Below are positions 41,537-46,389 of a stretch of 46,389 nt of DNA, in pieces. Every line of letters begins with the position of its first letter. The stretch's first letter is position 1. The stretch is from Candidatus Poseidoniales archaeon (GTDB taxonomy: Archaea > Thermoplasmatota > Poseidoniia > Poseidoniales > Poseidoniaceae): positions 1-46,389 of the forward strand of contig QQSD01000014.1 of NCBI GenBank assembly GCA_003602485.1, read 5' to 3'. A model generated the notes under the pieces. The model was not told the origin of the DNA and ran no database searches. It saw only the letters and a program-made list of their open reading frames with translations. A program made the translations under genes and the position numbers.

Positions 41537-42567
41537 GCGTGGTTGCCTTGAGCAGGCTTTCGCAAACGAACCTGCTCGACTGGTATGATGAACACAAGCG
41601 CGACCTTCCTTGGCGAAACACCAACGACCCTTGGGCGATTTTACTGAGCGAAATACTTCTTCAGCAAACTCAGGTCAGTCGCGGAATTGTCTACTGGCAA
41701 CGAATGATTGAAACATTTCCAACGATTGAGTCAATGGCGAATTCTCACGTTGACAAGGTGCTCAAAGCATGGGAGGGCGCAGGCTACTACAGCAGGGCAA
41801 GGCGCCTTCATGCATTGAGTCAATTGGTTATGCTTCCATCATCAGAGGGTGGCTTTGATGGGTCCCTCCCGTCATCACACGAATCTCTCTTGTCGCTTCC
41901 TGGAATCGGGCCGTATACCTCTGCAGCGGTCGCAAGTATTGCATTTGGTCAACCCTTTGCTTGTGTTGACGGGAATATCAAGCGGGTCATGGCGAGGCAA
42001 CAGCGGGTGTCGGAACCGTCGACAAAGGACCTTCAATCATGGGCCGACGAGCATTTGGTTCGACAGAGGCCTGGTGATTGGAATCAAGCCCTCATGGAAC
42101 TTGGAGCGACCGTATGTACTCCACAAAAACCTCAGTGTCACCGCTGTCCAATCCAATCTTCCTGTGAGGGAAAAGACACACCTACGGCTTATCCTATACC
42201 CAAGAAAACCACTGTCAAAAAAGCCACGCTATGGACGTGTGTTGAATTTGACCGTCAGGGCAACCCAATCATCTCGCAACGAAAGCCAGATGGTTTGTTC
42301 GGAGGTTTGTGGGGGCCTCAACTCCATGAAGGAGAGGTTCCAGATATGAAGTCAGAACAGATGTTCGTTGGAACTGTTGAACACAAATTGAGCCATCGCT
42401 CCTTGACGGTTCATGTGTATATGTCGACTCGGTTGAGTTCCCAAGTAGGTCGCCACCCGTCTGGGGTTGCCATGTCCGTGTTGGATCAAAAAATCATTGA
42501 AATCGTTCGAAAATCTGGTCATGAACAGACCTCTTTTGGCAAGAAGGATGATATGGCTCACCGCTGA
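41533..42567 (+). CDS. mutY: A/G-specific adenine glycosylase MutY
   Basis: Removes adenine mispaired with 8-oxoguanine. The start has LLDWYDEHKRDLPWRNT. SEILLQQTQV near 40 includes the catalytic Glu. The helix-hairpin-helix LPGIGPYTSAAVASIAFG near 117 precedes VDGN with the catalytic Asp. The Fe-S loop is C-x6-C-x2-C-x5-C (CTPQKPQCHRCPIQSSC) near 193-210. A C-terminal NUDIX-like domain, with LFGGLWGPQ, follows and recognises 8-oxoG. All key residues appear present. The ATGA overlap with the upstream oxidoreductase means the pair is translationally coupled, perhaps linking respiration-derived oxidation and repair by chance or selection. Confidence 0.93.
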   Translation: MSVVALSRLSQTNLLDWYDEHKRDLPWRNTNDPWAILLSEILLQQTQVSRGIVYWQRMIETFPTIESMANSHVDKVLKAWEGAGYYSRARRLHALSQLVMLPSSEGGFDGSLPSSHESLLSLPGIGPYTSAAVASIAFGQPFACVDGNIKRVMARQQRVSEPSTKDLQSWADEHLVRQRPGDWNQALMELGATVCTPQKPQCHRCPIQSSCEGKDTPTAYPIPKKTTVKKATLWTCVEFDRQGNPIISQRKPDGLFGGLWGPQLHEGEVPDMKSEQMFVGTVEHKLSHRSLTVHVYMSTRLSSQVGRHPSGVAMSVLDQKIIEIVRKSGHEQTSFGKKDDMAHR

Positions 42568-42576
42568 CCGTCACAT

Positions 42577-43218
42577 GTGGAATGGGCGGTTCTTGGGTAT
42601 CTGCTCACTCTTCTCGTAGTTGGAATGGCTGTTCCCGGGCCCAGTAATTCCACGTGTGCTGCACACGCATCTGTCCACGGACGACGCTCGAACATCCCCT
42701 TAATCATCGGACTCGGAGTTGGATTTTTTTGTGTCAACGTCATTTGTGGCTTAGCAGTTAATCTTTTTGAGCCAGAAAGTTTTGTTGGAAAGACACTCCA
42801 TTATCTCGGTTCTTTTCTCATGATTCTTCTCGCAATATTGCTTATTTTTGTCGCACGTTCAAAACGAACGGTGAATATTGCTGAAACGATTCCTCGGCTC
42901 GGATTCAAGACCGGAATTTCCATTCAAATCGTCAATACGAAGCAATGGATGATCATTTTTTCCCTGATGTCTGTCTTCCTTGCGGAATTCGAATCATCCC
43001 CCGGAGGTATCCCAGGAGGAGTTGGAGGTACACTCGCCATAGCGACCATCAACACCACTTCTGGGTTTCTAGCAATGGCAGTTTGGACCAATGTTGGGCA
43101 TCATGTCCAACATCGCTTTTCAGATCCAAAATTTGGAAGGATTGTGATTTTAGGTCTCGGTATCATCTTGCTGATCCTGAGTGTTTTGATACTTCTCAGA
43201 TACCACTTTTCGAACTGA
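42577..43218 (+). CDS. LysE/RhtB-type exporter
   Basis: A 213-residue, six-helix membrane protein of the LysE superfamily that usually exports amino acids. GMAVPGPSNSTCAAHASVHGRR, close to the N-terminus, is the typical PGP motif region followed by a basic loop. The remaining helices (IIGLGVGFFCVNVICGLAV, LGLGIILLILSVLILL) fit. The only plausible start is GTG at 42577, since the MutY stop lies in the same frame nine bases earlier; the next Met is within the first helix. Cotranscription with mutY is likely. Substrate unknown. Confidence 0.78.
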   Translation: MEWAVLGYLLTLLVVGMAVPGPSNSTCAAHASVHGRRSNIPLIIGLGVGFFCVNVICGLAVNLFEPESFVGKTLHYLGSFLMILLAILLIFVARSKRTVNIAETIPRLGFKTGISIQIVNTKQWMIIFSLMSVFLAEFESSPGGIPGGVGGTLAIATINTTSGFLAMAVWTNVGHHVQHRFSDPKFGRIVILGLGIILLILSVLILLRYHFSN

Positions 43219-43235
43219 TTGCTCTCGATTGAGGT

Positions 43236-43811
43236 TCAGGAACCTTCATTCCAACCAGTGAGTGGGTCAAAAACGGCGGTTTCAGTTTCATCCCAGGTGT
43301 TTTGAATCAGTGTCAAGTTCTCACGTTTTCCAATCTCAACTTGGTGGACGTAACCTTGAGAATTAACGTAGACTGCATGAGGGATACCATAGACTCCAAC
43401 TTCTTCAGCGAGGGTCGGGTTGAGGAGTATTGGGCGGTCAAGGGTTCGGTTTAGATTGGTCTCGAGTTGTTCATGCCACTCTGTCATATTGGCGTATTCC
43501 TCATTTGCATCTTTTGAGAAGATGACGAGCTGCCCTGCTGGAATGACCTGTTCGTAAGCATTGATGGTTGCCTCACAATGGGTGCACCAAGGCGTGGAAA
43601 AATAAGCCATGTAGGATGTATTCTCCAATGCGGTATGATTCAATGATTCGTTCAGGTGCGTAGTGCCCTTCCAATCAGGAAAGGATGTAACCGAGAATTG
43701 AGGTTCTTCTTCGGCAGGTAGGGGTTCAGCATCTGGAGACGTACACCCTGCCAGGACCAACATCATGACGAGGCACACAAGAAACGAGCGTTGTAAGTAC
43801 GTTGTTGGCAC
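43236..43811 (-). CDS. Thioredoxin-like lipoprotein
   Basis: A secreted thiol-disulfide protein. The signal segment ends in a lipobox, LVLAGC, near residue 22, so it should be lipid-anchored outside the membrane. STPWCTHCEATINAY near 74-88 is the CxxC redox site, and GIPHAVYV near 145 holds the cis-Pro. Several N-x-T/S sequons are present. The start is a GTG at 43811. Length 191 aa. It could serve cytochrome c maturation (a CcmG-like role) or disulfide exchange on the surface proteins, but the ccm genes are about 24 kb away. It follows the membrane protein by 27 bases. Confidence 0.8.
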   Translation of the reverse strand: MPTTYLQRSFLVCLVMMLVLAGCTSPDAEPLPAEEEPQFSVTSFPDWKGTTHLNESLNHTALENTSYMAYFSTPWCTHCEATINAYEQVIPAGQLVIFSKDANEEYANMTEWHEQLETNLNRTLDRPILLNPTLAEEVGVYGIPHAVYVNSQGYVHQVEIGKRENLTLIQNTWDETETAVFDPLTGWNEGS

Positions 43812-43838
43812 CGGTTTACCATCTCATGCGGGGTCTTA

Positions 43839-44585
43839 TCATGATTCCTCAGGCAGGGAATCGGTGCGTGACGAATCGTGATTCTCACCGCTCTTTTCTG
43901 AGTGTTGTTTGACGAGGTCGTAATGGAAGGATGCCAAACAAACCATCAGTCCTGCTACGAGAATATATTCTGCAGGAGCGGCAATATCAATGCCTGATTG
44001 AGCACGGTCGAGGAATTCTTCAAGGGTCATACCTGTGGAATCAAAGCTGTTCGCTACCGGTTGAAAAGCGGCAATCATGATGACAAAGCCAAGAAATGCC
44101 ATGGCAAAACCCGTGGTTCGAAAACGGTGCCCCATCGGAGCGGCAAAGGCGCCCAAAGAGGGAATGGCCAACATCGCCCACAAGACACCTCCCCCAAATG
44201 CAAACATAGCGGTGAGGATGTGAGGGTCGATGAAATCGTACATGTCAAAATGAGCCACGAGTATGGCGTTAAGGCTTGAAAATATCCCGATTAAGGACGC
44301 AATGAACCAAAGCCTTGGTCGTTGCGCATCAAGGGCATGATAGAGGTGCCACGCGAAGGCCATCTGGCACAGGCCACCGAGGGTTAATCCCCAACTGAAG
44401 ACATGGTCTTGGAGTCCATAATTATCTGTCTCGGAGATGAAAAATGGTACGTCTCTCGGATCCCCCAAAAGATGGAGCAAGGAAGAAACGATGACGGTGA
44501 GCGTTGGAATGCTCCAACTCAGACGGGCTAAGAGCAGCCCGTTTTGGTGGCTCAAAGGAAGGCGTCGACCGTATCTTGGATACAT
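43839..44585 (-). CDS. Six-helix membrane protein, unknown (Frag1/DUF998-like)
   Basis: A 248-residue protein with six predicted helices. DVPFFISETDNYGLQDHVFSWGLTLGG, near residues 45-70, recalls the N-terminal loop of Frag1/DRAM/Sfk1 proteins; this is a weak resemblance and I do not claim a function. The tail is hydrophilic and His/Ser/Glu-rich. GGAGG at 44596-44600 lies ten bases before the ATG at 44585, supporting that start although it overlaps the upstream dehydratase/epimerase gene by 34 bases. A TTG at 44555 overlaps that gene's stop as TTGA and is the alternative. Confidence 0.5.
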   Translation of the reverse strand: MYPRYGRRLPLSHQNGLLLARLSWSIPTLTVIVSSLLHLLGDPRDVPFFISETDNYGLQDHVFSWGLTLGGLCQMAFAWHLYHALDAQRPRLWFIASLIGIFSSLNAILVAHFDMYDFIDPHILTAMFAFGGGVLWAMLAIPSLGAFAAPMGHRFRTTGFAMAFLGFVIMIAAFQPVANSFDSTGMTLEEFLDRAQSGIDIAAPAEYILVAGLMVCLASFHYDLVKQHSEKSGENHDSSRTDSLPEES

Positions 44586-45571
44586 GTGTCAAAATCCTCC
44601 CACTCCATACCGAGCACCCTCTCGGCCTTTTCACTCGAATAATTGGTGTCTCCCGTCATCAAATTGCGAGCCACCGCTCGCGTTAGGTAACGGTTCTTGC
44701 CAAAGAGCCCCCCCAGCCAGTCTTGGAATACGGCCACCGGGACAAGTATGTTGGGAAGGGCTCGGCGTGGTGATTTTGTAGTGGGATTCAGGTCACGGAT
44801 TCGTCGGCAAATCGCCGAGAGCGTCAGGTTGGCGTGAGGTGCGAGAATGAATCGTCCCTCAGCCTCGTCCACCTCAAAGGCACGTCGATGAGCACGAGCA
44901 ACATCACGAACATGGACCACTGCCATCGGGAATTTTGGTGCAATTGGATAACTGCCTTTGATAGCATCATCAAAGAAATTGACACTTGGGGTTGGGCGGA
45001 CGAAGCCTCCACCCAGAACTGCGGTAGGGTTGATGACGCGTAGGTCCAATTGCAGTTCTTTAGCCAACCTCCAAGCGAGTCGTTCAGATTGTGTTTTAGC
45101 CGTACTGTAAGGTAATGACGTGTCCTTATTCCATTGCTCTTCCGCCTTCAATACCCCTTTGGGTGAAGTGCCAACAGCGGCAGTGCTTGAGGTATACACA
45201 ACCCGCGTGATTCCACATTCTTTGGCAGCATGTAAGAGGTGGGTCGTTCCTTTGTTGGCGGTGTCAAGAATGAGTTCTGCGTTGCCTTGTGTAGAATAGA
45301 CGGTTGCGGTATGGAACAGGCCGTCACAGTCGCTGAGGAGTTGAGTCCAGCCATCGGCATCCAGGACATCACCCTCGACCAGTTCAAGGCGGTCCTCGCA
45401 TCCCAGGTCCTTTGCATGTTGGCGGACATGAGCGGTCTTTTCCGGGTTGTTGAGGTCGCGAACCGAGCCTCGCACAGCATAGCCGTGTTCAAGCAAATCC
45501 CGAACGATATGGTTGCCGATGTGTCCGTTGACACCCGTGACAAAAATCCGCCCTGTCGTAGCGTCCGCCAT
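44552..45571 (-). CDS. NAD(P)-dependent extended SDR (epimerase/dihydroflavonol reductase type)
   Basis: An extended short-chain dehydrogenase. The Rossmann motif VTGVNGHIGNHIVRDLL follows the start, VEGDVLDADGW binds the adenine, and YSTAKTQSERLAW near 150 has the catalytic Tyr and Lys with YTSSTAAVG before it. The C-terminal part (PNILVPVAVFQDWLGGLFG) is more hydrophobic. It most resembles dihydroflavonol-4-reductase/NAD-epimerase-like enzymes acting on small alcohols, ketones or sugars. The start at 45571 (MADATTGRIFVTG) is where the fold begins; the frame stays open to 45796, but that stretch covers the start of the divergent cysS. Substrate not readable. Confidence 0.85.
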   Translation of the reverse strand: MADATTGRIFVTGVNGHIGNHIVRDLLEHGYAVRGSVRDLNNPEKTAHVRQHAKDLGCEDRLELVEGDVLDADGWTQLLSDCDGLFHTATVYSTQGNAELILDTANKGTTHLLHAAKECGITRVVYTSSTAAVGTSPKGVLKAEEQWNKDTSLPYSTAKTQSERLAWRLAKELQLDLRVINPTAVLGGGFVRPTPSVNFFDDAIKGSYPIAPKFPMAVVHVRDVARAHRRAFEVDEAEGRFILAPHANLTLSAICRRIRDLNPTTKSPRRALPNILVPVAVFQDWLGGLFGKNRYLTRAVARNLMTGDTNYSSEKAERVLGMEWEDFDTCIQDTVDAFL

Positions 45572-45640
45572 ATGGACTGGCCAACGGCGGGTCCCGTATG
45601 AACCTTCAAGTGGGATACCTCCAACGGTGCGTTGTATCCC

Positions 45641-46389
45641 ATGCCAATCCGCGTCCATGATACCCGTCGGCGAGAAAAAGTGGACTTCACGACCCTTGAG
45701 CCGGGTAAGGTTTCGATGTATGTCTGTGGTGTCACCGTTTACGACCGATGTCACTTGGGGCATGCACGATGTTACTTGGCCTTTGATTTGATTCATCGTT
45801 GGCTAGAAGTCAGTGGATATGACGTGAATTACGTTCAAAACTTCACTGATATTGACGATAAAATCATTCAACGGGCGAGTGATATTAACGGGGACTGGAA
45901 AGCCTTGGTTGACCAAAACATCGAAGGCTATTACGAAGATATGGACGCACTGAACATTCTACGAGCAGACCATTACCCTCGCTGCACTGAATATGTTGAC
46001 GATATGATTCGAATCACTGAGGACTTGATCGAGAAGAACAACGCCTACGTTGCCGACGATGGCGTCTACTTCCACGTAGATTCAGCGCCAGAGAAATTTG
46101 GTCAATTAACTGGCCAATCCATCGAGGCTGTACGTTCAGGAGCGGGAGGGCGCGTTGACCGTACGGGTTCAAGCAAGCGAGATCACAAGGACTTTGCATT
46201 GTGGAAAGCGGCCAAACCTGGTGAGCCCACTTGGGATTCACCTTGGGGGCCAGGACGCCCAGGTTGGCACATTGAATGTACTGCGATGTCACTGGATTAC
46301 TTTGACCGTGAATTTGACATCCACGGAGGAGGACACGACCTTCGCTTCCCACACCATGAGGCTGAAATCTTCCAAGGGGAATGCCATAC
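45641..46389 (+). CDS. cysS: Cysteinyl-tRNA synthetase, 5' part (cut by window edge)
   Basis: A class I aminoacyl-tRNA synthetase attaching cysteine to tRNA-Cys. It is truncated at the right edge after about 249 of the usual ~460 residues. The N-terminal zinc Cys and HIGH-like motif read [18 protein letters not shown] near 26-43, with Val in place of the usual Pro after [14 protein letters not shown] follows. GWHIECTAM and [14 protein letters not shown] provide the other zinc ligands. The frame is open throughout. ATG 45641 is used; a TTG nine bases upstream is possible. It diverges from the SDR with 69 bases between, in which I see no clear TATA box. Confidence 0.96.
   Translation, partial: MPIRVHDTRRREKVDFTTLEPGKVSMYVCGVTVYDRCHLGHARCYLAFDLIHRWLEVSGYDVNYVQNFTDIDDKIIQRASDINGDWKALVDQNIEGYYEDMDALNILRADHYPRCTEYVDDMIRITEDLIEKNNAYVADDGVYFHVDSAPEKFGQLTGQSIEAVRSGAGGRVDRTGSSKRDHKDFALWKAAKPGEPTWDSPWGPGRPGWHIECTAMSLDYFDREFDIHGGGHDLRFPHHEAEIFQGECH

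Noticed and set aside
45572-45796. N-terminal extension of the SDR
   Set aside because: The Rossmann motif begins right after 45571, and the extension is antisense to the conserved start of cysS.

Overview
The window reads as a gene-dense archaeal chromosome segment, most likely from a marine planktonic euryarchaeon of the Marine Group II / Poseidoniales type. This assignment is an inference from gene content. Seen directly are a two-repeat TATA-binding protein with its own TATA box, NMD3, a Csl4-type exosome subunit, a METTL5-like rRNA methylase, an archaeal-type SepF, a mevalonate kinase and very large secreted PKD/CARDB-like proteins. These sit beside bacterial-looking genes: GlmS, MutY, CysS, Maf, a CcmA/C/D set, an M23 peptidase and an EtfD-like Fe-S oxidoreductase. 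No rRNA, tRNA, CRISPR array, transposase or integrase is visible. I found 34 protein genes: 33 complete, and cysS cut by the right edge. No stretch longer than 300 bases lacks a gene; the longest is the first 194 bases.

Layout. 195-15519 is a long minus-strand block. In transcription order it runs: GT-C-like membrane protein, GT2 glycosyltransferase, aspartate-semialdehyde dehydrogenase, an unknown Pro/Glu-rich protein, a zinc-ribbon microprotein, METTL5-like methylase, a Csl4 exosome protein fused to two RRMs, a COG1031 radical SAM/HhH protein, a glycosylation-prone surface protein, SMUG1 and an acyl-CoA ligase. Several junctions are stop/start overlaps, which suggests translational coupling. 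15592-20581 holds an M23 metallopeptidase (+), convergent with a minus-strand run of fused CcmA/CcmB-like transporter, CcmC, a 47-aa CcmD, NMD3 and a phosphoglucose/phosphomannose isomerase. 20671-28514 (+) has a rhomboid protease with a zinc-ribbon tail, a 1.6-kb-residue membrane-anchored subtilase that also ends in a zinc ribbon, and GlmS.

28516-39356 has a KaiC-like ATPase (-), Maf (+), then minus-strand mevalonate kinase, TBP, two paralogous giant surface proteins and SepF. 39488-43218 (+) has an EtfD/HdrD-like membrane oxidoreductase overlapping MutY, then a LysE-type exporter. 43236-45571 (-) has a thioredoxin-like lipoprotein, a small membrane protein and an extended SDR. CysS starts at 45641 and runs off the edge.

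How the genes fit together. GlmS, PGI/PMI, the GT2 and the GT-C-like protein could supply and attach sugars to the sequon-rich envelope proteins. The CcmABCD genes, the EtfD-like protein and the acyl-CoA ligase fit aerobic fatty-acid-oxidising respiration. SMUG1, MutY and Maf are base-damage or nucleotide-pool safeguards. Csl4-RRM, METTL5, NMD3 and possibly COG1031 concern RNA and ribosomes. The most interesting points are the Csl4-RRM fusion, the rhomboid/subtilase pair that could act as an intramembrane signalling couple, and the twin surface proteins upstream of sepF that share a cytoplasmic W-x-x-E-Q-W-x-Y-Y-G-x-x-W-L motif.
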